The notes below the pieces were generated by a model, which saw nothing but the letters and a program-made list of their open reading frames with translations, had not been told where the DNA came from and made no database searches. Shown here one piece after another: positions 25,141 through 37,789 of a stretch of 64,000 nt of DNA. Within the stretch, counting starts at the first letter, position 1, and the number at the start of each line of letters is the position of its first letter. The position numbers and the translations under genes were made by a program. Origin of the DNA: Darksidea phi (Eukaryota; Ascomycota; Dothideomycetes; Pleosporales; Lentitheciaceae); contig JASJFT010000208.1 in NCBI GenBank assembly GCA_030770425.1, positions 1 through 64,000 on the forward strand. The letters run 5' to 3'.

Positions 25141-25900
25141 ATTCTAAAGGAAATCTAGAGATAAGATAAGTTCGCCTTATAATAAGTTAAGAAGACTAAT
25201 ACTACCCGTAATATAGTATAAGGTATTTAACGAACTAGAAAGAGTAATATTATCTACGACGTTACGAGCGATATCTAGAATAATTAGAGAGGTCTTTAGA
25301 TTCTCCTACTACCCTAGCTACTAGAGCTCCTCCTTCTTAGTATTAAGTTTAGCCTCGAGGGTATAAGACTATCTAGCTATCTTCTTATTAAGAAACTCTT
25401 TCTATTTCTTTAAATATTAAATTCTTACCTACGTATTAGATAACTCTTAACTAAACTTAGCTATACGATGAAGTAATTCCTTATAATATTCTTTAATCGC
25501 CTATAACTAAGCTTAAAGTTTCTCCTATAAATAGTTAACGAATCGCTCTAATATATATAAGTCTATATATATAAGTTATAGTTAAAAATAGATACTTAGC
25601 TATAGAAACTCTAGATAACTAATAAGAATTTCGTACGTTTACGCGAATATAAGCCTTATAGTATTTACTTTTATTAGAAGAAATAATATAGGGCGTTCCT
25701 AGCCTACTATACTAAGGATAAGGAAATATTTTAGAACTATTACGACTAATATAGTTAATAAGTATAAGATATTCTTTAGTTTTACGAGAAACTATAGAGG
25801 AAGAAGGGTATAACTTAAGAAGATCCCGAGCTAATACTAATATAGCTGAATACCGGATTTAGAACAACCTCTAAGTCGAAGGTTTAAAAAGAGAAGATAA
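25141..25900 (+). other. 3' region and polypurine tract of copy A
   Basis: This stretch between chromodomain and LTR has fragments of open frame (QGVPSL..GQGNILEL near 25690) but no recognised domain. It ends in the purine run AAAAAGAGAAGATAA at 25886-25900, the polypurine tract for plus-strand priming; copies B and C have the same run at this place. Confidence 0.7.
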
Positions 25901-26350
25901 TATTACGAACTAAATATATACTACGGGATAGTAGTAAGAAGAGCTACCTAAGATTAAATCTATTACTAGCTCTAATACGAAATACGACGACTACGACTAT
26001 AGTATAAATAATAATTAGTACGAACGGCTTTATTAGGAAGTTATATAATAGATTTATAAATCTATAGAGCTTAATAAATATAGATCTATAGAGCTATAGA
26101 TTTATAGATTAGTAAATCTATAAGAATATAGAGCTATAGATTCTATAGATCTAGGGAAACTAAATTAATATATAATAACTATAAATCTTCTAGATAGTTT
26201 TCTTCTATAGTTAATTTCGAATCTAGATTAATCCTTACCTATTAACGTAATTAAACTATTATCTACTCGTTTCTATTCCTTCTTTCCTATCTTAAGTATA
26301 AACCCCTAAACGAGGTTAAATAACCTATCGGACCCGGACCTCGTTTAATA
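25901..26350 (+). repeat. 3' LTR of copy A
   Basis: 450 bp, same ends as the 5' LTR. Differences from the 5' LTR are mostly C/T and A/G. Confidence 0.93.
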
Positions 26351-26355
26351 TATAA
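26351..26355. repeat. Target-site duplication of copy A, right
   Basis: TATAA, matching 19312-19316. Confidence 0.7.
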
Positions 26356-26369
26356 TAGTCTCTTCTAAC

Positions 26370-27850
26370 CCCTATAAGTATAGCTTATTAATTATAACCT
26401 AGTTTATATAGTATTAATTAATAACTATAAGTACTAAGTACTTCTTCTCTTTAATATCTATCTATTAGACTATACGTATTATCTAATTAGGTTACTTACT
26501 ATCTTACCCCTTTATTAATAGGTATATTTTTTCTTCCTTCTCTATTATTTTAAACGGAGCGCTATTTAACTTAAGCTTTAGTTTAATAATATTAATTAGT
26601 TAATTATTAAGATACTTCTAGTAGTCTACTCTATACTAGGCGATCTTCTTTATATTTCTAAGATAGTCTCTTATAAATTTAGTATAGTAAGCTTAAAGCT
26701 TAGACTAAGGGGATATATTCTCTAAAATAACTTAATAGACTTATAAGTACTAGGATATATTTATTATTATAATAATAAATTTTATACTTATTAGGCTCGG
26801 CTTTAAGATAGTTATATTACTATATACTATCTAGTCGCTATTATTAGTCTATTCGACGTCCTTTAAGATAAGTTCGTTAGGATAAGTATATACTAAACGA
26901 GCTTTTCTATTCTAGTTAGATATAGGAAGTATTTTAGCCTAGTCTTTCTTAGATAGAGAATAATAGATTCTATTTATATATCTACTATAAGTATATATAA
27001 TCTTTACCCTCTTTTACTTATAGAGTACGACGAGGTAAAGATACTATTTAATATTCGTATTTCTAAGTAATAGACTATTCTATATTATCTTTTTCTAATC
27101 TTACGCCTATATATAGAGGTCTTATAGTAATACTAAGATAAATAATACTCTAATTTATAGTAAGTATCCCTTAAATATACCTATTAGGTCGAGACTAGAT
27201 TATTAGTTTAGCTAAAGTTTATATCTTACTAGTTCTATATATAGTATAAGATTAAGGGTATAAGTATTTAAAACTTATATAGTCTTATTTAGACCTATTA
27301 TATTAGCTTATATATTTACCCTTTTAGGCCCGAATACTATTCTATACTAAATATTAATACTAACTATTTAGTAGGCTATTAATCTAAAGTCTAAGTTCTA
27401 CTCTAGCTTAGGTAGTACCTTAATATAGTAATTTACTAACTTAGATTACTCCTTTAGTCGCTCTAATAGAATACTAAATATATTTATAGCTAACTTCTAC
27501 TTAAGGTAATTAGTACGTATTACTTTAATATCTACTTCTAAATTATTAAGTTTAGCTAATATATTATTACTATTAATTATTATTCGATTAATTTGTATTA
27601 TACTTAATAGTATCGTTAACTTATAATCGTAGTATTACTTTATTAATATTATTCTCTTCCTTTATAAATACGTCCTCCTCTTCTTTAAGAGCTTCTACCT
27701 CTAGAGTATTATACTTAATTAGAATCTTCTCTTTTTTACTTAATAATTCTTCTAATAATAAGACTTTACTACTATATTAGTTATTATAGTTCTTTTTCTT
27801 ATATCCTAAGCTCTACGTAGTAAGTTAGTATAATAGTAAACTATTATTAT
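26370..27850 (-). pseudogene. Unidentified ORF with coiled-coil-like start
   Basis: I do not recognise the product. The minus strand reads a nearly continuous frame from about 27800 to 26400, beginning with a Lys/Glu-rich stretch (LEVEALKEEED near 27700), then NNLEVDIKVIRTNYLK, GPKRVN and VKIIYT.SRYINRIYYSLSKKD. Interruptions are TAA/TAG at likely Gln/Trp/Arg positions. It lies directly downstream of the second repeat-protein gene and could be its C-terminal part or a separate gene; it begins 20 bp from copy A. Confidence 0.5.
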
Positions 27851-28076
27851 CTTCTTAGGTAGGTAACTTTAAGCTATAGCTATTGGTATCTAGTAGGATA
27901 GTAGTAGCTAATATACTAGTATCTATATTTAGCTATCTAGTTATAGACTTCTTTTATAGGACTTAGATAGATAGAGGGTCTATACTCTCGATAACTTTTA
28001 TTAATTTTAGAAAAGAGGTCGCGCTAGTAATATTTATAGGTAGGAATAGAGGTAGAGTATCTATAGGATTAAAGTT

Positions 28077-28565
28077 AGAATTATACTATATATAATAGTA
28101 TACTTCGATATAATACTTACTAAGTAGTCCCTTATTACTAGCTTTCGTAGGTAGATATAGATAAGAAAGGTCTATAAGAATAAGATTAGAATTATACTAT
28201 ATATAATAGTATACTTTAATATAATACTTACTAAGTAGTCCCGTATTACCGACTTTTATAGATAGATATAAGTAAAAGAGGTCTATAAGAATAAAGTTAG
28301 AATTATACTATACGTAATAGTATACTTTAATATAATACTTACCAAATAGTCCCGTATTACCGGCTTTTATAGATAGATATAAATAAGAAAAGTCTATAAG
28401 AATAAAGTTAGAATTATACTATATATAATAGTATACTTCGATATAATACTTACTAAATAGTTTCTTATTACTAGCTTTTATAGATGGGTATAGGTAAAAG
28501 AGATCTATAAGGTCTAAATTAGAATTATACTATATATAATAGTATAATTTAATATAATATATACT
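28077..28565 (-). repeat. 111-bp tandem array (37-residue repeats), copy 2
   Basis: AGAATTATACTATA-type starts lie at 28077, 28188, 28299, 28410 and 28521, exactly 111 bp apart. The minus-strand unit reads NFILIDLFYLYLSIK.. ..YYIEVYYYI, clearly related to the array at 3750-4350. Confidence 0.9.
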
Positions 28566-30111
28566 AAGTAGTTAGTTCTTACTCTTATTCTTACTCTTAC
28601 TTACTATCCGTTTTCGACCTCTTATAGACTATTTTAGTCGTTTTAGTACTAGGCTTAGGAATTAAGACTCTATATAGTACTATCTATTTCTACTCTTAGT
28701 ATCTAGTAGACGTATCTTAAAATTAGAACTTCTTCTAATACTATTTATAAAATTATTTAGTACTACTTTAAGCTTATACTAGTTTTATATATAGTTATTT
28801 ATAGTTATCGTAACTATATTTATAAACTTTCTTCTAGGATTCTTTATAATCCTAAATATTATATTATTAAAGTAGTCGAAGTTAATATTACTAATAGTAA
28901 TAGGCTTAGTCTAATTAGTAGACTAGACCTTATTAGTATAGACTAGATAGATAGAAAAGTAAAAGGTATTTATAGTATTACTAATTATAATATAAATATT
29001 AATAGTTCTAAGATTTATAATAGGTAGGGGGTTATCTAGAAGAGTCGTATATACTATTTTACTTACTACTATACTTACTACTAATTAAGCTAGCGAAGTC
29101 GTTAGTAGATACTTAATAGAAGTCGAGCTATCCTCTAGTTCGAGCTTTATAGAAGAGTTAATATTATATACTATATAGTTAAATATAAGTTTCTAATATA
29201 CTAAGTTTATTACTTTAAATATTATCTTATCGATATATAGAGAGGGTATAGTAGTATTACTAGTTCTAAAGTAAGAGGTAACTACCTATAAAGAGTCTAT
29301 TTATAGCTAATATACTATATAAGTATATACTTTCTTCTATTAGCTTAATTAACTATTTTCTTATATAGCGTTTACTTTACTAGAGTTCTCTATTATCTCG
29401 TAGACTATATCTAAGATAATAGTATTAATTTCTTCTAGCTTAATCTAAAAGACTATATAAATATTCTTCCTATATATAGAATAGGTTTCTACTACCCTAT
29501 CTCTCCCTATATATAGTACTAGATATTTATTATTACTATCGAACTACGAGCTATACGTATATAGATTATATTATATATAACTAGAGGGCGCTATTTTACG
29601 AACTATAGATAGGGATATAGTATAGTTAATATATAGTCGAGATAACTAGAGCGCTAGATATAGGCGTAGATAAATAGATAGTCTAGAATAATTACTTACG
29701 CCGTCGTAGTACTTTAAACTAAAGAGAAGGGATATAAAGAGAGTTTAAATAAGAGTTTATATTTTAAGTAACCTTATTAAGTATAGATGGATTATAGACT
29801 AGCGCGCTATTATATAACTAGACGCTTACTTCTTCTTCTTTACTCTTCTCTTTTAGATTAGATACTTAATAAAAGAAATTATACGGCTTATATAAGCTAG
29901 CTAAATAAGACGTTATATAATCTAATTAGCTAAAATCCTTTATAGACTATCTAATTAGTAAGATAACTTTACTCGCCCTTATAGATAACTAAAAATATTA
30001 TAGCTATCTATATAATAGAACGCTTTAGGACTCTATTTAATAAGGAGATTCTCTAAAAGCTATAGTTAACGTAGTAATATTAAGGAAATAAGAAAATATT
30101 TAATTAAGTCT

Positions 30112-30139
30112 AGTCCCTAGGTAGTCTATACTAGGGACT
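30112..30139. repeat. Short perfect inverted repeat
   Basis: AGTCCCTAG (30112-30120) and CTAGGGACT (30131-30139) pair perfectly around a 10-bp loop. Function unknown; nothing else is recognised nearby at 29700-30950. Confidence 0.7.
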
Positions 30140-30984
30140 CTCTCTATATAATAGCTAGATACTTAGTATTAGACTAGCTTATATACTAGATTAGCTTATA
30201 TAACTACTCCTAGCTATTATACTATATTCTATTCTATATAAGCTACTCTTATATAGAGCTATTATAATTAACTATAATTTTTACTTCTTTTCCTTATAGT
30301 AATTTACCCTAATTTCTTATTATAATATAAAACTATCTTATATTACTTCTACTACTAGTCCTAATCTTAATAAAGAATATACTCTATAGAATAGTATAAA
30401 TTACGGTAGGATTAGATATAATGTATATTAGTTAGATTATTTATATAGTATTATATACGACTTTATTCTATACTAGATTATAATATAATATTTACTATCT
30501 ATCTATTATATAAACTTAAAATAATATCTAAGTTATTATATCTTATTAAGTTTCTTATATTATATAATATATATATATTATCTCTCTTCTCTAACCCGAT
30601 CTTTCTATTATTTATTCTACCCTTTACTTTCTTTTTATCCTAATACTTCTCTTTATAAACGAGTAATCCTACCCGTAGAAATTATTATAGAAGGAATCTA
30701 ATTCCTCGAATCTATACTTATAATTTCCGCCGTCTTCTATTAATATTATACCGGTCTTTTTTTCTTTAAGTTTATTAAGTATCTTAGCTACTACGCGGGA
30801 TTTCTATTTACTTTATAGTACTATAATTCGAGTAGAATAAGAATTTCTACTCTTAAGTATCTACTATAGCCTCGGTTTCTTTATAGACGTTATAGGTATC
30901 TTTACTATTAAACTACGCTTTACTAACGTCTAGTATAATAATAACTTATTCTCTTCTTCTTTAGTTAGAGTATTCCTAAGAACT

Positions 30985-31345
30985 ATATATAATATACTAT
31001 TAGCTAGAGTATAAAATAAACTTATTAGATATAACTCCTTACTACGATTAATAAATTTCTTTTTATTATTCTAAGCGCTGTCTATAATACTATACTATTA
31101 GCTAAAGTATAAAATAGAGTTATTAGATAGAACTTCTTATTATTATTAATATCTATTTTATTTTTACTATTTCGAGCGCCGTCTATAATACTATACTATT
31201 AGCTAAAGTATAGAATAAAGTTATTAGATAGAACTTCTTACTACTATTAAGATCTATTTTAGATCCGCTACTCTAAGCGCCGCTAGAACCTATATACTAT
31301 ACTATTAGCTAAAGTATAGAATAAAGTTATTAGATAGGACTTTTT
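30985..31345 (-). repeat. About 100-bp tandem array, copy 2
   Basis: Blocks of ACTATTAGCTAAAGTATAGA followed by TTATTAGATAG recur about every 98-101 bp, four units. Read on the minus strand they give KSYLITLFYTLANS-like repeats, the counterpart of 5480-5885. Confidence 0.85.
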
Positions 31346-31999
31346 ATTCTTTTTTATACTAGTAGCTTCGTCTAGTAAGATTATAATATATAGATTATAG
31401 TAGTCGCGTAGTCCGTTAATAAAGTTATTAATTTTAGTCGTAAAGATTATATTATTATTAATTTTAATATTATTATAAGTAATAGTTAGAACTTCGTAGT
31501 TCTAGATCTAAGCGAATTTATTATCTACCTTTAAGTATTCTAGAAGTATCTTAGTTAATATTTTAGTAGGGAAATCGCCGTCGTCTATATATATATCTAG
31601 ACCTAGAGGTATATTATTTAGGTTAGAAAACTAGATAAAAGGTACCTTTATAATAGTACTATTAGTATACGAGTTAATAAACTAGATATTAAAAATTATA
31701 AGGGACTTAATTAGTTAAGTAAGAAAATAGTAGTTATTATATAGAACTAATTCTTACTTAACTATAGCTATCGACGAACTAGACTTAAACTAAATAACCT
31801 TTTTACTCTTTTTAGTATCTTCTTTTTTAGTTTTCTTTTAAACTTTTTCTTTAACTATAAATACGATACCGTATACTACCTTTTACTTTAGAAGTTCTTT
31901 AGTATCTAGTATAGGGTAACCTTTAGTCTAGAAGTTCTTACTAAAAATATTAATATAGTTAGGTTAGTTAATTAGCTAATTTTTAATTTTTTTTATTAA

Positions 32000-33350
32000 T
32001 TACTTAAGGCGCTTATATATCTTATACTTCTTTATCGACTTATTACGATTCTCGATAATAAGATATAGTATTCTAGGAGTTTCCTCGATCTTAGCTACTA
32101 TAAGACTAATTAATTCTTTTAAATATTTTTTTATAATTTAAAATAATATTTATATACTAAGTTTAGTTATATAATTAGATCTAGTAAAACCTTTTAAAAT
32201 CTTTTTCTATTCTTTAGGTATTCGTAGGTATAGTAGTATAGTAACTTTTTTTACTATAGAGGGTAGGTAAGGTAGATAGATAATAGAAAAGTAAGTAGCG
32301 AGGTAGCTAAAGGAATTACGTAGTAGTTTAGTAAGAGTACTTAAAAATATAATTATAATAGTAATTAATAAGACTCTATATTAAAAAGAAGTAATACTAT
32401 TAGTACGAGCGGTCGTAGAGATAGTATAGATAGTAGAGGGTAGAGAGAAGGAGTATAAAGAATTTTTTATATTATTACTACGAGGACGTAGTAAAGTACT
32501 TATATAACGTAGTAGATATAAGTTCTTATATTATACTCGTAGTAAAAGCTTAATAGATATTAATATAATAATAAACTATTATAAATACGACTTTTAAAGT
32601 ATAAAAATTATATATATAAAATTATACTATTAAGTATAGTATTAAGTAAAGATAATAAAGGTAGATATATATTAGTTAGAACTATCGTATATATAGTAAT
32701 ATAAATAGCTTTATTAACTATAACCTAAGAATAATACTAGGCTACGAGATATATATATTATATAAGGACTAGTATAAGTAATATCTTATAAAGAAGAAGC
32801 TTAAAAGATATAATATCGAGTATCTATAAACTATATTTAATAAAACTACTTCCTATATTATTATACTTATAGTATTAAATTAAAGGTAGTAAGATATTAA
32901 GAGGTCCTAAGAATAGCCCGGTTACGTATTCTATACTATACTATATAGTATATCTTATACTAATACTATCGTAATCTTTATAATTATATACGCTCTTTAT
33001 ATTATATATAGAATCTATTATATAATATTAACTATTATAATCGACCTTATCTACTAGTACTATACGCGGAGGATTATCTCGTATAGTAGAATAAGATAAT
33101 ACCTCCGTATATATAGAAAGTATCTAGTTAATAATATTAAATAGTTAACGTTTAGTAACCTTTTTACTTATAGACGTAGAGTAAGATTAATCTAGACTAG
33201 TTTTATAATAGTAATCCTTATAATATATACGCTAGAGTAGAATAATATAGTTAGATACCTAATATAATAAAGTATAATTAGAGAGTAGTTATTAAATACT
33301 TTAATTATATTAGCTAAGAACGGAGATAATAGGTTTATATCCTATAGTAA
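32000..33350. other. Divergent intergenic stretch
   Basis: Lies between the minus-strand repeat-protein gene and the plus-strand transposase. No recognisable domain was found. It would hold the promoters of both genes, but no motif can be trusted after RIP. Confidence 0.4.
33062..33110. repeat. Inverted repeat with CGGAGG/CCTCCG arms
   Basis: ATACGCGGAGGATTATCT (33062-33079) pairs with AGATAATACCTCCGTAT (33094-33110), with one bulge, around a 14-bp loop. It retains CG, unlike its surroundings, and lies upstream of the transposase. Confidence 0.65.
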
Positions 33351-33399
33351 AATTAAAATATTCTAGTAATTCTAACTCTTAGATAATAGTACGTATAAT

Positions 33400-35520
33400 A
33401 ATAACGAGTCTACTAAGATAGGGTTAGATAATAGATTCTAAACTAATCTATACCTAGACGACTAACTTTTAAGTACTTTTTAGGTAGTAAATATAAACGA
33501 TATATAAAGAGTAGATAGAGAAGGTAAATTATTATTAGTAACTTCTATATAATTACTTTATAAAGTAGTATATAAATATACTAATATAATAGAAGTAGAT
33601 ACGAGCTTTAAAGCCGTAGATAGTTATAAAGAGTATATAGACTAACATAAACCGCTATTCCTAGCTAATAACTAAATAGGGTTAATCCGAATAACTTCGT
33701 AGCGTATAGATTCTAGTTATAGTTTAATTATACCTTTACCTTCTAGTTATATAAAGTCTAATATACTAAAAGTAATATAAATAGACTATTAGAAGACGGC
33801 CGACTATTAGAACTATATAATAAATTATCGTTTAAGACTAGTAAGTAGTAGTCCGAGCTACTAGAAAGACTATCCTCTAGTATTAATAATAATAGTTTTA
33901 TAACTAGTAAGCTCGAGGTCGTATTAAATATTAAATATATACTACTAGTTATATATAACCTAGTATACTATAATATAGCTAAGGTTATATAATTTCTAAT
34001 TAGATACTAGCTATTCGCGGAGTATATATAGTATACTTCTATTTATCTATTTTAGAATAAATCTTATAACGTATATATATATAACGAGCTAAATATAAAA
34101 AATTAGTAGTAGAATATATAGAGAAAACTACTACCTAGCTCGACTATTCTTCTAGTACTAATATTAGTAGATAAGATATTAATAATAATATTATATAGTA
34201 ATACTATATACTAGCCGGTCTATTTAATAATTAGAAATATTAATAGAGATATTCGAAGAGTATATAATCGATACGAAATTATCCTAATAGGGTTTATTCT
34301 AATTATTAATTATAAAGATAAAGATATTAAGTTTAAAGTATATTATAAGGTAATAGTATATTTACTAAAGTATAAGCTAATCGAATCGAAATAGTACTAT
34401 ACGCGATAGTACGTTTATTCTATACTAATTAATACTAGCTCTTAAGAAACTTACTATAAATAGTAAACTAATACGCTATACTAATAGATAAGTTTAAAAA
34501 TACTATCCTATATTATACGGGATAATTGCGGACTACTAGGAGTAAATACTTATTATAGGTATAAAAAATAATAGATACTATATAATATATAAGGTACTAC
34601 TAGAGAAGAAAGATAATCTTCTCTTTAGGTTATAGGAAATATAAATATATAGTAGTATATAGACTTAAATTTAGAAGTAATATAGGAATAAGATTAAGTA
34701 AACGAACGATAAGTAGATCTATAATATAATATATTTTATATAAAAATACCTATACTTTAATATATACGAGGGTATACTAGTAGACGTATTATATTAACTA
34801 CTAAAGGGTCTTATTATATATATAGTTAAATAGTTATAATAGCTAGTAGAGAATATAATACCGACGAAACGAGCTTATAAGAGTACTAAAAGGCTAGTAG
34901 ACGATATTAGAGGAAAAGTATAGCTAGACTACTAATTTAAAATAGTACTAGAGTATTCTAGTCTATAACGATTCGTCCGTATTAACTTTAGTAAGATATT
35001 CTAGTAAATAGAAAATAAATAGAGAGTAATTATATAATAGCTAGTAGTAGTAATACTAATATTATACGATAAAGAACTATATATTATCTATTTTACTAAA
35101 GTAGTATATAACTTTATTACTATAGTATAATACTAAATATATAATAATAATATATTATTATACTTAGACGACGCGCTTAGATATATTAATATTTTAAAGT
35201 ATATATTTAAAGCCTTTTAACCCTATATAAAAGATATAACTTTAATTAGCTATTTTAACCTCCCGAAGTTATATAGCCTTATTTATTAGAGATATTTTAT
35301 CTAATTAAGAGGAAGTCCGGACGGCTATAATATTAGACTAAATAGAGAGGTATTATATAGTTTCCTTTTTAAGGAAGTATATAAGTTAACTAATAAATAA
35401 GACCCGCTACTATAACTCGAACGGCTAAATAGCTACTTAATAGTAATATTCTCTATAGAAGTATAATTTATATTAAGTAGTAGTACTATTATATCTAGTA
35501 TAGCGAAGTAAATTTATAAT
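33400..35520 (+). pseudogene. Plavaka-type (CACTA-related) transposase
   Basis: A single plus-strand frame (through 33789 and 35505) matches the fungal Plavaka transposases. It reads DIRRVYNRYEIILIGFI after VLILVDKILI and *PVYLIIRNI (about 34170-34290), corresponding to the family's P..SDKT....G....PVYLT.GNI.K..RRKPS...L.GY signature. Further on it has LNLPKLYSL (about 35250), then GSPDGYNIRLNREVLYSFL (about 35310-35370), the family's GS.DGYNTE.PE.LHI motif. Stops fall at Gln/Trp codons and Thr/Met are mostly Ile. N-terminal residues before about 33780 are in a possibly different ORF. A Glu/Gln-rich tail follows to about 36480. TIRs specific to it were not found apart from those of the giant element. 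Confidence 0.8.
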
Positions 35521-36537
35521 ATATATATTACTACTTCGTTAAAGGTACTACTATTATATAATATTAGATAGTAGATAGATTCTAAGGTATAAAAATCGGG
35601 CTAATTATATAGTAAATAGATTATAGTTTAATAAGTAATAGTACTATCTAGGATTACTAACTTAACTAATATCCTTATAATTTTTATTCGTTATGAGAGG
35701 AGGCGCCTTATTAACTCTTAAATACTAATAGCTACTATTAACCTATTAGACGAATCCGTATATAAAGAATATCTAACCTAGATTTATTAAATAATAATAT
35801 AAATATACCCTTTAATATAGTACTAGTATAAAGCTAGAAAGTACCTAATAGATATAGAGGTTATATTATATTAGTTAGTACGCTATTAGCTATAGGAATA
35901 TAAAGGTAATTAGTAGAAGGACTATATTATTATAAATAAGTTTAGTTATAATACTTAGATAGATCTATACCTTATAAATCTAAGATAGAGGCTATATAAA
36001 AAGATTATTAATTAGGTTAATCTAATCTTTACGATATAGAATATAGGTAATAAGAATAATATATATAAACGAATAATATATACTAGAGCCGTAGTAAATA
36101 GACTATAGATAATAGATAAAGGGCGACTATATTCGATCTATAGTATAATTAAACTAACTAAGAATAATATAACGATATTAACTTCTAAGATAACTCTAGG
36201 AAGTAGACGAGCCTTCTTTATATTAATAATATAGAGAGGTATATATATTATACTATTAATTAAGGATTCTAAGAAGATATTTATTAATAATTATATTAAC
36301 TTTAAACTATATAATTAGCTATACTCTTTATTATTCGAATCTAACGGGGATAAGACGATAAAGGCGTTTAAGTAGTATTAGAAATAGAAAATAAAGAAGA
36401 AAAGTAAGAATAAGAGGATATAGACTAGAATTAAGACCGAAGAGGAGGCTAGTAGTAGTTATTATAAAGGGTAACGCCGGGAATATAGATATATCGTAGA
36501 TAGTAAAGATAATATAGCGAATAATATATAACCCTAA
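35521..36537 (+). other. Region between transposase and copy B
   Basis: Contains decayed plus-strand open frames including a Lys/Glu/Gln-rich stretch (about 36370-36450) that may be the tail of the transposase or a separate small gene. No domain was recognised. It is cut by the insertion of copy B. Confidence 0.35.
36533..36537. repeat. Target-site duplication of copy B, left
   Basis: CCTAA, against TCTAA at 43528-43532; one C/T difference. Confidence 0.7.
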
Positions 36538-36965
36538 TATTAAACGGGGTCTAGGCCCGATAGGTTATTCGGCCTCGTTTAGGGTTTATACTCGAGGTAG
36601 AGAGGAGGAGTAGAAATAAGGGGTAATAGTTTAATTACGTTAATAGGTTAGGATTAATCTAGATTCGAATTAACTATATCGAAGTAAAACCTTATCTAGG
36701 AGATTCGTAGTTATTATATATTAATTTAGTTTCCTTAGATCTATAAGATCTATAGCTCTATATTCCTATAGATCTACTAATCTATAGATCTATAGATTTA
36801 TAGAATCTATATTTACTAAGGTCTATAGATCTATAGATCTATTACGTAACTTCCTATTCTCTAATCGCGAGGTCTATATTATACTCCTCGTTAGAACCTA
36901 TAATAGATTCTACCTTAGGTATCTTTATTAACTATTATTCTATAGTTCGTATATAATTTATAATA
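36538..36965 (-). repeat. 3' LTR of copy B
   Basis: 428 bp; on the plus strand starts TATTAAACG and ends TTTATAATA. Contains AGATCTATAG repeats. Confidence 0.92.
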
Positions 36966-37789
36966 CTATCTCCCCTCTCTAAATCTTTAGCTCGGAGGTT
37001 ATTCTAGACCTAGTATTCGGCTATATTAGTATTAGCTTAGGATCTTTCTAAGTTATACCTTTCTCCCTCTATAGTTTCTTATAAAATTAAAGAATATCTT
37101 ATATTTACTAACTATATTAGTTATAATAGTTCTAAAATATTTCCTTACCCTTAATATAGTAGACTAGAGGTATCCTACGTTATTTCTCCTAATAAAAGTA
37201 AATACTACGAGACTTATATTCGCGCGAACGTACGAAATTCTTATTAATTATCTAAGATTTCTATAGCTAAGTATTTATTTTTAACTATAACTTATATATA
37301 TAGGCTTATATATATTAGAGTAATTCGTTAACTATTCGTAAGAAAAACTTTAAGCTTAGCTATAGGCGGCCGAAGAATATTATAAAGAACTACTTCGTCG
37401 TATAACTAAGTTTAGTTAAGAGTTATTTAATATATAAGTAAAGGTCTAATATTTAAAAAAATAAAAAGAGTTTCTTAATAAGAAGGTAGTTAGATAATCT
37501 CGTACTCTTAAGACCGAACTTAATACTAAAGAGGTAGAGCTTCGTCGACTAGAATAGTAGGAGGATCTAGAGGCCTCCCTAGTCGCGCTAGATACTAATT
37601 ATAGTATTATAGATAATATCGCTCCTCTTAATTTATTAAATATCTCTTACTATATTATAGATAGTACCGGTCTTCTTAACTTATTATAAGACGAACTTAC
37701 CTTATCTCTAAGTTTCCTTTAGAATTACGATCTCGGTATTTCGTAAACTTCTTAGGATAATTAAGATTATCTTTAGGTTTCTAGGTTTA

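Larger units (their letters stand above)
19317..26350 (+). mobile_element. Complete Ty3/gypsy chromovirus, copy A
   Basis: 7034 bp with two 450-bp LTRs, a gag-pol frame in the order gag, protease, reverse transcriptase, RNase H, integrase, chromodomain, and a 5-bp target duplication. It sits inside the giant TIR element. It retains many CG dinucleotides (for example GCGAAGCGACGTAGCCGC near 19830, which is GTAGAGTAGTATAGCT in copy C), so it looks younger or less exposed to RIP than the outer copies. Confidence 0.95.
28077..32000 (-). pseudogene. Unidentified tandem-repeat protein, copy 2
   Basis: Same architecture as the gene at 3750-6450, read on the minus strand. A Lys/Glu-rich stretch (KEKV*KKTKKED near 31850) is followed by LYNNYYFLT (31740), a conserved block with IDDGDFPTKILTKILLEYLKV (31590-31530) and FTTKINNFINGLRDYYNL (31460-31400), then the 33-residue-type repeats KSYLITLFYTLANS (31345-30985), a poorly conserved middle (29000-30950), and the 37-residue repeats. 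No known family was recognised. It is divergent from the Plavaka-type transposase at 33.4 kb, which suggests that transposase and repeat protein belong to one element family. Confidence 0.5.
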
